Shown piece by piece: positions 10,940 through 22,337 of a stretch of 64,000 nucleotides of DNA. How positions within the stretch are numbered: the stretch's first letter is position 1; each line of letters begins with the position of its first letter. The position numbers and the translations under genes are program-made. The notes beneath the pieces are model-generated. The model was not told the origin of the DNA and did not search any database. It saw only the letters and a list, made by a program, of their open reading frames with translations. Location of the stretch: the NCBI GenBank assembly GCA_963082875.1, contig OY720102.1, forward strand, positions 11,196,990 through 11,260,989, read 5' to 3'. Source of the DNA: Corella eumyota. Taxonomy: Eukaryota > Chordata > Ascidiacea > Phlebobranchia > Corellidae.

Positions 10940-11690
10940 CTACTATACTAGTAGCAGAAGCTTTGTTTTGTTGTTGTCCGAAAAATTCAAAATCTATGAC
11001 AGGCTAACGTTTTATTTAAATCCAATTAATTAAACATCGTTTTAGTTCACTATTCCACCCTAAAATCTACTAGGTCTATAATGACAAGGTTGAAAATTTA
11101 CAATATGTTTAATTATGAAAGAAAGTTTAAACTACGCGTACACCCACTAGTCAGCTAGTCTCCAAGCTGCAAAAAGGAAATTTTTTGCTTTTAAGTGTTT
11201 ATTTAGATTTGCCAACCTTATTTTTAAATAAATTTGCTAAAATCCCAAAGTATTTGAAGCAGATAAAAACTGAAAAAAAAGTCAGAAATTTTAACTAGGT
11301 TCATTTTTTAGCATAAATTGAATTTTAGCAGAGCAGACCCGCTTTTTAATATTTTGCCAATTTTTAATGTAGAGATAAGGGTAAAATGACGAATTTAGAT
11401 TCATACAGTAATGCGATTTTAAATGAAATGTTAAGTGTGAAGGTGTAGGCTTATCCACAATTATATGACTCATCTAGTCAGTCATTTCATGACAAGTACA
11501 TGAAAATTAATGCATGGTCAGAAGTTTCTGCCACTCTGAATTGTCCAGGTATGAAAATGGATTAAAAAATCACCAAAATACTCAACATTTTGTAGTGTAA
11601 TGGCAACACCTTTACTTTTTTGTGAAAATTTTTGGATTGATTCCAAACAAAATGTTTTTAGAAAATTATTTTAGTTTTTACTAAAAAAAT
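10940..11690. other. AT-rich, no gene seen
   Basis: No supportable gene, RNA or repeat. The 60-aa minus frame at 11291-11473 has no recognisable features. Confidence 0.35.
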
Positions 11691-11699
11691 TGCAATCAT

Positions 11700-11900
11700 G
11701 TGTGCACTAGACGCAAATTTACATTTTTTTCTGATAAGCATTATGTAAATATTAAAATAATAGTTTCGGTTTTGCAAGAAAAGTCGAGGGGTTTGAAAGA
11801 CAAGTTTGTTAGGGAAAAAAAGAAAAAGGAAGTAGCTATAAAAAGTGGGTCAGCAGCTAGCTATGTTAAAGATTGGGCATTATTTGGCGGGTCGTACTAA
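11700..11900 (+). pseudogene. MADF/Myb-like exon fragment
   Basis: A 66-aa frame contains LQEKSRGLKDKFVREKKKKE and SAASYVKDWALFG. This basic helix plus aromatic pattern resembles MADF or Myb/SANT-like DNA-binding domains. No other exon is found. It abuts the repeat block of the following element, so it was probably cut by that insertion. Identity is tentative. Confidence 0.35.
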
Positions 11901-12190
11901 AATACGCCCGTGGGGCCCATGATAGTCCGGGGTGGGGCCTGGAAGGCCCGTGGTAGGTTAGGGGGGCTAGAGGCAGTCCTGGAAGAGCCAAATTTTTTTT
12001 TATAACACCCGGGGCGTTTATATAAGACCCGGAGTGGTTTAACAAGGCCTAGTGTGTTCAAATAAGGCCCGGGGTGTTTATATGAAATCCGGAGTTGTTA
12101 AATGAGGGCCGAGATATTTATATGGGGTCTAGAATATTTAAATGAGATCCAGTTTGTTTATGTTAGGGTTGGGTGTTTTAAAAAAGTTAA
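11895..12190 (+). repeat. Left subterminal tandem repeats of the PHD-OTU-MULE element
   Basis: Degenerate ~28-30-bp units of the type AGGCCCGGGGTGTTTATAT recur between 11905 and 12180, preceded by a G-rich stretch. The same unit appears in reverse complement at ~35100-35235, downstream of a second PHD-OTU fragment. The two blocks therefore look like opposite repeat-rich ends of one element family. Confidence 0.6.
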
Positions 12191-12199
12191 AAAAATTTG

Positions 12200-13420
12200 A
12201 TTAATTAAAAAAAACGGCAAGATATACTTGTAATAGGGTCCAACATATTTTTAGAGAGCCTAATGTTACAATGAAGGTTTGTTTTAGGTTTAAAAGTTTT
12301 TGTGTAATTCAAAAGTTTGTGATGACTACGACGTATAAAACGTGGCTTTAAGGCTTTTTTAGTATTTTTTTTTAAAATGATTACTTTAAATATAAAATAA
12401 ATTAACTCTCCCTAAGTATTGAAAACAACATACCACTTCATGCAAATAAAAGCAAAGAAAACTCCTGGGAATATTATGCGATTAATCATTTAAAACAAAT
12501 TAGAAAAAAAGTATTAAAAACAACAAAATTTAACTTCACGTTTGATAAAAATTATTAGGTTGTTGTAATTTCGTTGCAACCTAATTTTAACTCCTGTGTT
12601 GATATCTATTTTCAATGTATTTCAATTTTTAACTTGTTTTATAAAATCTGTGTTTTTGACATGGTATTCTATCAATTTGCCTTTTTATGCAATTCAGGAG
12701 ATTAGGTTTTTGACATTTTTATTGGTTTAACAAATTAAAAAAATTAAAAAAAAGTAAATTAAATCAAATTGCCGTATAATATAATTATACAATGTAAAGT
12801 ACCTGCGTAGTCATTTTTAAGAAATGATATTAGTAAGACAACAAACAAGTAACGATTAAACAGTTAATTTTAAATTGCAAAATAAAACATTATCAAACCT
12901 TTCGTTTTTGTCGACGTAGCCTACTGCAGATCACCACAAACTTTAAATGTGAGTGCTATTAATTGTGTAAGTATATACATTGTAATACTTTGTACGAACC
13001 ACAGCACACACATGGTTCCCTGTGAGATTATAAAGGTCCTGAAATATCGTTTGTCAAAAACGTAAAAAAAAGTTTAAAGTGACCACGTGTTCGGTTATCC
13101 GGCTTTGTAGTTAGTTTGTTTCTTTGTGATTCATTTGGCCTTATTTCAGCAGCGGGAGACCTTTTACTCCCAAACGTAGAAATGTTTTATATCGTACACA
13201 TTTTATGTAACTGAGTTTTAATATTTATTTCAATGCAAATAATATATATAAGTCGTCTGTTTTCGTGTGAAAAATAGTAAGACCTACAAAGCATATTTAA
13301 AACAATGAAACGATACTGAAAAAAAGAATATTTAAACAAAACAGATAAAAAAGAAAAACAGAATGGTAAGTAGCCTACGATTATTCGAATTAATGTGTTA
13401 ATTAAATTGTGTATTAATTT
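12200..13420. other. AT-rich 5' region of the PHD-OTU-MULE element
   Basis: Between the subterminal repeats and the PHD exon. I see no gene. The 79-aa minus frame at 13187-13426 is hydrophobic and low in complexity and I treat it as chance. Confidence 0.35.
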
Positions 13421-13424
13421 AAGC

Positions 13425-14312
13425 AAAATGTTCTTATTTTAATGCAGAACACAAATTTAAAAAAACGACTAGTTATCCTTGTGGATCATGCAAGAAAGAA
13501 TGCGTAAGCGACGCAATCTACTGTGTAGATTGTCAGTACTGGAACCATGATTACTGTGAGCAATCAAACAATGAACAGATGCAAGAATTAAAAAATCTTC
13601 CATTTGAATATGTTTGCTTAAGGTGTGTTAAAACAAACGATTCTGTAGACTATTCTAAAAGCTTAAAGCGATTAACAAAAGAAGCGAAACTTGGAATAAA
13701 AAATTTAGAAAAGGCCTGTCGATTTGAAAATCTGCTGTTACGTGATTTGCTAGTCAATAAAATTAAACCTAAGTTAACAAAAAATATTATTGCAAGTGAA
13801 GACTCTTATAGCAAGGAATTACTACAAAAATTTGGCCCTCTATATGAAAAAACGCCATGTTTTTCCAACCCGGATGGTAATTGTTTATTTAACTCTATAT
13901 CGCAGTCCATTTATGGTGATCAAAATCATTTTGCTGAAATCAATGTAAAAACATGTCTAAAAATGGCTAGAAATAAGCAACTGTATATAACACGGCATAA
14001 AAATGATTTATTGCCCTTACTTTCATCTACTTTTAATGAAGCATTTGTCAACTGTGCTACTATTAACAACTTTTCCTCTGCCTGGACAATACATGCAGCT
14101 TCCAGTGCCATCGGAATACCTATTCGTACAATATATCCGCCTGTCATTGGCGTTTTTGATAGATGTATTGAATACGACCTACATGCCTATTTCTTGCGAC
14201 TTAAATGAAAGCAAAATGGTCCAGTTCAACTTCCGTTCAAAAGTCACTTGGACCCCAAACCATTTTGTTTTAGTTACGGACAGAAAAAACTTAGGTTTAG
14301 CTCCAGTCAAGG
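13425..14312 (+). CDS. PHD-like finger plus OTU protease module of a MULE-type element
   Basis: The frame is open from ~13425 and may be entered by splicing at TTTTAATGCAG. Residues ~20-60 hold a Cys-His finger of PHD type: PCGSCKKECVSDAIYCVDCQ, WNHDYC, then CLRC. After a coiled linker comes an OTU-type cysteine-protease start, CFSNPDGNCLFNSIS, with DGNC carrying the likely nucleophile. Later, YPPVIG resembles vertnin-like proteins. The NHFVLV stretch with the expected histidine lies in another frame at ~14255-14270, so at least one shift sits between ~14145 and 14210. OTU proteases cleave ubiquitin chains, but what this one would cleave is unknown. The gene is cut at 14312 by a hAT and resumes at 19388. 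Confidence 0.6.
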
Positions 14313-16004
14313 TATATCACCAGTGGCGGCTCGTGGGCAAAATGACAGGGGGGGCTAATTTTAAAAGGTCACAGCACGACTAGGGGGGTCCAAATTTTTT
14401 TGATATTGATGGCCGTAAATCGGCTATTCTAGATACAAAACGATCTTTTTTTATATTACTTAAGAAGATAAAATTTTTATTTTATCTGATAATGGGAACA
14501 ATTTTAAGGTGTGCCTTTAAAGCTATTAGTAACTGGGGTGTAGGGCATACAACATTTTTAATAACATTTTTTAAATAAACACAATTGTATTTTATTCAAT
14601 TAACTACTAATGTAGCCTATATCTTGCATAAAATAAAAATGTTTTTTTTGTTATTTTTTATTTTTTTCGGCGTCTTCCTTCTAAAAAAAATTTCAATTTC
14701 AATAAAAAGCAGTACAGTACATAATACATTTCTTTCATTAATGGTTAGCAAACTGGATTAAAATTTAGTTGACCACTAATAACCATTTTTTAGACATAAA
14801 AAGCAGTAAAAATACTTTAAGTTAATTAAAACATAAAATCAGCAACATATTTATTTGAGACATTAATGTAATTAGATAGTTTGTGCGAAAAATAATGATA
14901 TAATTTAAAAAAATTAAAATTACATATCAACAAAAAATCAATATATATAAAACGAACTAATGAAAAAAATTAAAACTTTGATCACCTTTTTCTTTAACTC
15001 TTCAGCATTTCTTAAAAGCAACATTACAAATAATTAGTTATATATAATAAGTAAACGAAACAAACTATGAAGGGATATTGAACTATTTACCTCTCCTGCT
15101 CCCTTCTTTCCCCCCTCTCTACTCTCCTCCTCTTTAACTCCACTTTTCTTTTTTAATAAATATTTTTATCAAAGTATTTTTAATAAGCTGGTGAAAAATC
15201 TTTTAGCTTCGTTAAAGCTAAACTTCTAGATTTTATAATATAAAACCTAAATTCTCATTTAATGATATAATACTAAACTATAAATTCTAAAAAAATACCG
15301 CTAAACTTTCAACCCAATAAAAAAACTAAACTTTCTAATTGTAAACTTTTTAATTTAGACCTAAGTTACCTCTCCTCCTCACTTTCTTCTTCTTCTTTCC
15401 TTTTCATGTTTTCTTCTCTAAAAATTTTTTATTTAATTGTTAAATTAATGAAATATTTAAATATAATATTTGCAGTTACCCTAATTTTTTCATCTTCTCT
15501 CCTCTTTCCTTCCACCCACCCGACCTTCTTCCTCTTTTCCCCCAGCCCTTATCCTCCCATTCCCCCTCCTCTCCTCGCCAAACCCATTTTCCTCTTCCTC
15601 CACCCCGACCCCTTCTTCCACCACCTTGACCACTATAATTTTTGTAATTTGATTTTAAAAAATGTGTAAAGTAAATAAATTGACTATTCCTTTTTTTAAT
15701 AAGGTATTTTAACAAGCTATATAAAATATTAAAATTTGTTTCTTACCTCCATTCCCCTCCCCCATATTGGTTGAAAGTAAAATTCATAATCTTTTTATTT
15801 TTTTTTTAACCTTTTAATTCTTTTCAACCTAAAAATAAATTCCAGTTAATTTATTTTAAATTTTTATAATTGCTTTTATATATATATGCACATAAATTTT
15901 TAAATATATCCAATTTGCATGTATCCATTGGTTTTTTTCCGAACAAATGGTTTTTACACAATCAACCTTTACTGGAGAAACATAATCAACTTTTTCCAGT
16001 ATAA

Positions 16005-16305
16005 CTCAACACATCAACAGTGGAGGGCAGGCACAATCGATTATTTTCCAGGAAAACTCAACACATCAACAGTGGAGGGCAGGCATAATCGATTATTTTC
16101 CAGGAAAACTCAACACATCAACAGTGGAGGGCAGGCATAATCGATTATTTTCCAGGAAAACTCAACACATCAACAGTGGAGGGCAGGTACAATCGATTAT
16201 TTTTCAGGAAAACTCAACACATCAACAGTGGAGGGCAGGCATAATCGATTATTTTCCAGGAAAACTCAACACATCAACAGTGGAGGGTCGGCATAATCCT
16301 TATCT
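16005..16305. repeat. 52-bp minisatellite inside hAT A
   Basis: Six units at exact 52-bp spacing (CTCAACACATCAACAGTGGA at 16005, 16057, 16109, 16161, 16213 and 16265), differing at only a few positions. It lies just beyond the transposase stop. The near-identity implies recent expansion or homogenisation. Confidence 0.95.
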
Positions 16306-16346
16306 ATAAGAACATCAACATTACAACACTCATCATCAAAAACACT

Positions 16347-18414
16347 TTATTTATAATTTAAAAAAGTTCTTCTAATTTTCAACTTGGAAAACAATTCTAT
16401 GACATTTTTATTAAAATCAGGTGTGGCTGAAATGACATCTTTGTGAATGGATAAGACTGCTAAAGCATTTAACCTATCTTGGCTCATGGTGTTTCTTGAA
16501 AATGTTTTAATTCGTTTTAAAGTACTAAAACACCTCTCAGATTCTGCAGTTGCAATTGGAGTAGTTAAAACTATTCCTATAACCTTACTAACTTCAGAAA
16601 AAGTATTCAAAAGTGAACCTTTTATCAGAAATGAATTCAAACCCACAACTGATTTAATGTTTTCAAAGCTGTTGTTAGTGTACAACACTTTAAGTTCGTT
16701 GGCCAGCTTTAAACTATCTATCATGGGGTAACCCAGTACCAACTGTTTAACCAAGTTAACTGGAAATATGTTTTTAAACCTTTTAAACAAACATGGATTA
16801 ACTAATGAGAACGACTCAAATTGTTTTATGTTGCTAAATCGATTAATAATTTCAACAATTATTATATCACAGGCTTCTTTTGCAATTGCGCACAGCAATC
16901 TTGAAGAAGTAGCAACCCTTTGGCGTTTTGACAACTCTGGACAAAATTCCATACTAGGTTCCACAAGTTTTCCACGAATATCATTAATAACCTTCTGAAA
17001 TGAATCAATAGCAAAGGCAACAATCACCCCAGTCGATTCTCTTGACTGCAGAATATTATACAATATATCTGTATGGTGAAAGACATCATTGAAAAACTTC
17101 AAAAAGTAAAGAAATGTGGGATCTTTTAAAAGTTGTGTCAATCCAATACATCCTTGTGTTGAAGTTATGTCCCAGTGTGTTTCATTAAGAATCTTTTCAA
17201 AAGTTGCTAAAAGATTCTCCTTATTATTGAAAATTCCATCTTGTTTCACATGGTCTTGGAAGTCGTTTTTCACAAACTGATCGTAACACATCTGAACGTT
17301 TCGGAGACATAGAAAAAAAGGTAGAGAATCCAGACAAGTTGGCAAAAAACAACTTAATGCTTTTAATACTTTGACATGCATGCTTTAGTATCAGGTTTAG
17401 TTGGTGAGCATAACAGTGCACAAATTTGGCATGGGGAAAACATTCCTGCATTTTTTTTTGAACGCCATTTTTTTTCCCACTCATAACAGATGCACCATCA
17501 TATGTTTGGGCAATAAGCTTTTCTTTTAGATGAAAAGGTTGAAGTGCATGTTTTAAAAGGGAGGTCATACCATCAGCAGTACGATCATTAGCTTCATAAT
17601 ATGACAGAAACCGTTCAACAGGATAGCCATCCACTACAAATCTAAGAAGTACTGCAAATTGTGATCGATTGGCAATATCAGTTGTCTCATCTGCTTGAAC
17701 AGCAACAAAATCAGCATTACCTATGTCATTCTCTAATGTATTTCTATATACAGTAAACATGCAATCTAAAAGTTCATTTTGGATTGTCTTCGATGTGTAT
17801 TTATTTACTGTGGCACTTTCCAAATGCTCTTTTAAAACGTTATCCGATTTTGCTATTTGCTGCAATAAATCCAAAAATATGCCTCGGTTAAAGGAACCTT
17901 CTGATTCATCATGTCCTCGCATACCTATTTCATGTACTCCACAAAATTTTAAACAGTCAACAATGAGGTCGAGAATGTGTCTATTCTTTTTAACAATTTC
18001 ATTGTGCCTCTCAACAGATAAGCTGTGTCCTACACTGATCTGTGACTGAATATCTACTGTTCCTAGTAGGCTATATGAAAGTGCATTGGTAATGTGCATT
18101 TTTGAACTCTCATGTCGCTTTATTTTTTCTGAAATATGTTTTATATCTTTAAAACCTTCCTTTGACCAAGTAACTTCTTTTTCTTCACCTTTTCGAAACA
18201 AAAGGCAGTAAAAGCAAAATAAACTTTTTTTTTCCTCGTTTACAGTAAGCCATTCCTTTCTCGAAAACCACTGAACATTAAACTTTCGGTTTTGCTTAAG
18301 GCCTGTACTTTTTATTTCAATAGATTTTGGCTGATGAGGTCCAAGGCGCTTCAAGTCCAACTTTGCCTCAAAACTCAAAGGAAAACTTTTCAGAATACAA
18401 TCAACCTGGTTCAT
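16347..18414 (-). CDS. hAT transposase, ZMYM1-like, one frameshift
   Basis: Two overlapping minus-strand frames, 18414-17224 (396 aa) and 17381-16347, together give roughly 690 aa, the usual length for this family. The N-terminal part has a TTF/BED-like zinc region (KKSLFCFYCLLFRKGE). DUF4371-type catalytic sequence follows: VQADETTDIANRSQFAVLLR, AQTYDGASVMSG, CYAHQLNLILKHAC. CETRW lies near the end of the first frame. The second frame ends in the dimerisation domain, TPIATAESERCFSTLKRIKT and SQDRLNALAVLSI. A single frame change near 17225-17235 separates the halves; otherwise there are no internal stops. This suggests recent inactivation, or a miscalled base. Confidence 0.88.
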
Positions 18415-19387
18415 GGTTTATGGTATCCACAAAAATAGTCGAAATATTACTAAGAAATCACAAACTTGTTCTTATCAGTCTTATACCAAATTACAACTAA
18501 GCAAAATACTTGCTATTTTCTGTTTAAATAATGCTTGCTAAAATGATAAAAAAAATAATAGCCAACTATTTTAGTACACAGTTTGGTTTTTTCAAGTTTT
18601 CCACAATTAGATATTTTTTTATATATGGCAAAACTCTAATCTGCTAATCATGGCGTTCGCCGTTTGGACTGACTGGCTGGATATGGCGTGGGCAGGCAGA
18701 ATAAACTCTGTCATTTACTTCGACTGCCAATCAATAAATAAATAACATTTGGCTAAAAACACTACCAAAATTCAATTAAAATTAACAAATTTATACATTT
18801 TTTTACTAAAAAAACGTATGCGGAATTAGCCTAAAATGACTGTTTCCGCAAGACATGTGCACGCCCTTTCTAAAACTTGTGCGACGACCTTTCATACAAA
18901 AATCCAATTGATTATTTTTATTTGTTAACTTAAAAATATTATTTAGGGACTTATTACCTCCAGAGAAAATCATAAAATACCCAAATTATGTTTTAATTAT
19001 TTTATATTTTAATTACTAAGTAAATTGAACGTCAAATTTAAAAAAATCACAAAGCTAAAATTGTCAAATTATTTGACAACTTTATGGTTGGCTTAGCCCC
19101 ACTTTTTGATTCAAGTTCTCAACTTTTTTTAAAATTTCGGAATCCTGAAGGCAAAAACAGCGTTAAAATATTTTTTATTTGGTTTAGCCCTCACATGTTT
19201 ACGCTACGTTTTTCGAAAATTTTGGCGTATTTCGTGGCCAAAATAGGCGCTTTTTTTAAATAATTTTAGCAAAAAACATTGCCGAAAAAACAAATATTAT
19301 TCAAAATAAAATAAATTATAATTAAAAAAAAACATGTTAAAAAGTGGGGGTTTTAGCCCCATTAGCTACATAGACGAGCCGCCACTG

Positions 19388-20866
19388 TATATCACACGAT
19401 CGATGATACTTCACTTCTTTTTAATAATAATAATAATGCACACCAACGACTTACTAAATGATTCAAACATTAATACTAATGAATATAACAATTTTGAAAA
19501 GCTGGAACCCCAATTAATTAATGATGGTCTTTCACAAGTCATCGAAGATGTCAACCCGCCATTAAAAAATGATGCTGAAAATTTTAAATTAAATTAAAGT
19601 ACAACTTCATTGGAAACAATTACGGAAGAAACCAAACAAATGGATATTCGCAATGGGATAACGAAGGAGTCTTTGCCGATACAAATGATGTAATTTCAAA
19701 ACTAACTACCTCGTTTACTACAAACAAAGTGGTACCCAGAGGAAGAAAATCTAATACCTCTATTATTATTTCTCCAATGGCAGAAAGAAGGTTTTTGCGT
19801 AGTGACAGAACATTGCTGCAAAAAAATGTCGATGATTGCGGTTCATGGAACAAATGATCCTATAAATCTCAGTTATATTTAAAAATAGATAATAAAATAA
19901 GATATGTTGAAATTTGCCAAGGTAAAACAACTAGGAATCATTTTATTTGAATATATTGGTAATTTTCCAGATTCTTCAAGTGTGCACGGAAACCAAAAAC
20001 ATGGTAGTTCTCAGTATATACGAACTCCAGTGAAATTATTAGAGCAAATAAAAAAAGAAGTGGCCACCACCAAAAAACCAAGAGAAATAAACGAAACTTT
20101 GGTTACCGCAAACCATGCTGACTTAGCCCCAAGAGACCTTAAACAAGTGCAAAATTAAAAAAAAAAGAAAATTTAAAAGAACGAAACGGTGCTTTAGGTG
20201 CAAACAACGCAGATGATTTGCAGTATATATCATCCATAATGCACAGCCATGATTATATACAGGAAGTAATTCAAAAAAAAAGAAAATCTCGCTGCATAAT
20301 TTTGTATAACAAAATGCAAATGCAAGAATTAAAAAAATACTCCACGTGTGATACAATAATGGGAGTTGATAGAACATTTAACCTTGGTCCCATTTACGTG
20401 ACATCAATAGTTTATCAACATCCTCATTTATATAGAAAAGGGTATTTTAATCACCCAATTATGTTGGGACCCGCATTTCTACACTGGGACGGAAGTTATG
20501 CTACATGTATGTCCTTTTTTAGTCATTTACAAGCTCAAGTTGGAAAAGTTAAAGAGACCAAGTTGTCTGGACGTGGATTAATATTCGGATCGGACGAGGA
20601 AGCTGCTATAAGAAAAGCTTTAAAGGACTGTTTTCCCCAAATGAATCATTTGTTGTGCACAAGACATTTACAAGAAAACATATCACGACATTTAAAAGAT
20701 AAAATCGGCTGTAAAAAAAACCATCCGATCTGTAATTCTTCAAATATTTGGCCCGGAAGGGCTAATGCACGCATCCGACAGCACCAAGTATTGCCAAATT
20801 GAAAAATACATTGATAATTCTGTTCCTAAATTTATCTCATATTTCACTAAAATTATCCAACTGTAG
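19388..20866 (+). CDS. MULE-type transposase, continuation of the PHD-OTU element
   Basis: Directly after the hAT duplication the interrupted gene resumes and runs through low-complexity acidic sequence to a MULE transposase core. The frame at 20218-20802 has ILYNKMQMQELKKYSTC and TIMGVDRTFNLGPIYVTSIV with the first catalytic Asp. Then come HPIMLGPAFLHWDGSYATC, GLIFGSDEEAAIRKAL with the second, and HLLCTRHLQENISRHLKDK with the conserved Cys-x-x-His-region. After a frame change near 20715-20735 the product continues as IFGPEGLMHASDSTKYC to a stop near 20866. Other stops occur in 19.6-20.2 kb. Inactive. The order PHD, OTU, transposase suggests one composite gene. Confidence 0.7.
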
Positions 20867-21175
20867 TCAGTAACGTTATCAAATTTAGATTTTGTCGGTG
20901 TTCGTATTTCTTCGAAAGCGGCGTATGGGTCCCTAGAAGTGCCTGGTGTCATAATAGAGTGTGTGGTTGTGGATAATGGTTTAAAATGTTGTGACGGAAT
21001 CATGTCAACGGCCGAAATCTCTTCGCTAAATGCGACATTCTTATTAATCTCACTGCTTTTTGTAATAATTCTACCTGTTTCCTCTTCAACATCAAAATGT
21101 TCAGAATCAGAAAGTAAGCCCGAGGCATTAGATACCTTAGGTTTACGATCCTTAATTTTGCTGAATAATTGATAT
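20740..21175 (-). CDS. Unrecognised acidic minus-strand reading frame
   Basis: Open for about 145 codons on the minus strand, from ~21175 towards 20740. It includes SGLLSDSEHFDVEEETGRI and PGTSRDPYAAFEEIRTPTKS. The composition is Ser/Glu/Lys-rich, unlike the AT-driven noise around it. The last third overlaps the MULE transposase 3' end, so the real feature is probably ~21175-20880. It may be the N-terminal exon of a gene whose remainder was displaced. No family recognised. Confidence 0.35.
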
Positions 21176-21179
21176 ATCT

Positions 21180-22330
21180 TGATTAAACAGCTAAAAATCT
21201 TACAAAAACTGTGCGCAAAATATAACTTCTTTAATAAACGTGAATTATGATCACAATTTAACCGTTATTAAATTACCAACTTATTTAAAAACACTAGTTT
21301 TACACACTGAAATATATTATAAAATAACTAATTTAAAAATACGCACGCGCTTTTACAAATTCTAATGTTAAAAAAAATATTCACATGAAAAAAACACAAA
21401 AATAACAACTTAAAATAATTTAAAACTGACCAAAACTAAAATTACACACAAAGTAAAACTGTCTTAAAATTTATCTAAATCCTGTTCTCTAATCTATACT
21501 ATTTGAGTAAGTTACAAAAATTAACAAAATAACGTGTTCTATCTACGGAAAGGTTGAGCTTGGGCTATCAAAAGTTAAACAGGCCCTACAAACCGTTTAT
21601 TTAACCGTAAAATCACTTGTCGACAGTCACCAATTTATGTAGGGGATAAAGTCGAGAATATAAAACTTATCAGATAATATAAATGAATCAAATTATAACA
21701 TAGCCCCAAGGAAAGTAGCCTAAAATTCCTAAGAAGAATATGAGCATGTTTTAATTATATGAGAATAACATTATTACATTACTAAAGTTTGGTCATGACT
21801 TATTCGTTATTTGTGTAAAACTTATTTACCACACTTAAAATCAGTATAAGGTTACATTTATTGAATATAAGTGTATTATAAAACTACACGCGCTAAATAT
21901 TACAAACATAAAAATATAATACATTACGCAAAACACTAATATGCTAAGTTAACGATACAAAACTATATAAAACTACATTAAATAAAACTTTCAGTCAAAA
22001 CATAACAAATAGCTTCGGTTAAAACACTAACATAATAACGACAATACTTTTTAATATGTTTGGGTAACAATATTTTTACAGTTTGGGCATTTATATACCC
22101 TGAATCGAATTAATTGATTATGTTTACAAGATGGTAGCAATTAAAAGTTAGTACAAGTTCGCAAGTCCTGTCATTGTTGGTTTGTTTCTTTTGTCCTTTT
22201 CACGTGGTCACTGGCCCTGAAGCAGTTCTAATTAGAATACGACTTAAATGCTTAAAGTCGTGCCGGTTTGAAATCGTCACAAAAGCTGCAACCGGTTAAA
22301 GTTGCAATTATTTTTAGCCCTTGGCTGATT
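21180..22330. other. AT-rich, no gene seen
   Basis: No coding or RNA feature that I can support. 22180-22300 has a more balanced composition and may be the remnant of an unknown repeat. Confidence 0.35.
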
Positions 22331-22337
22331 AATGAGT

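Larger units (their letters stand above)
14321..19387 (-). mobile_element. hAT element A (ZMYM1/DUF4371-like), 5,067 bp with TSD
   Basis: Ends are CAGTGGCGGCTCGT at 14321 and its complement ACGAGCCGCCACTG ending at 19387. They are flanked by a perfect 8-bp duplication TATATCAC (14313-14320 and 19388-19395), the target-site length of hAT elements. The transposase lies on the minus strand. The interior also has pyrimidine-rich tracts (15090-15625) and a 52-bp minisatellite. Two shorter relatives sit at 40898-42402 and 42994-45125. The insertion disrupts the PHD-OTU-MULE element, so it is the younger of the two. Confidence 0.93.

Noticed and set aside
15406-15715. Pro/Phe-rich and Gly/Arg-rich frames in hAT A
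   Set aside because: Both strands of a simple pyrimidine tract; no coding signal.
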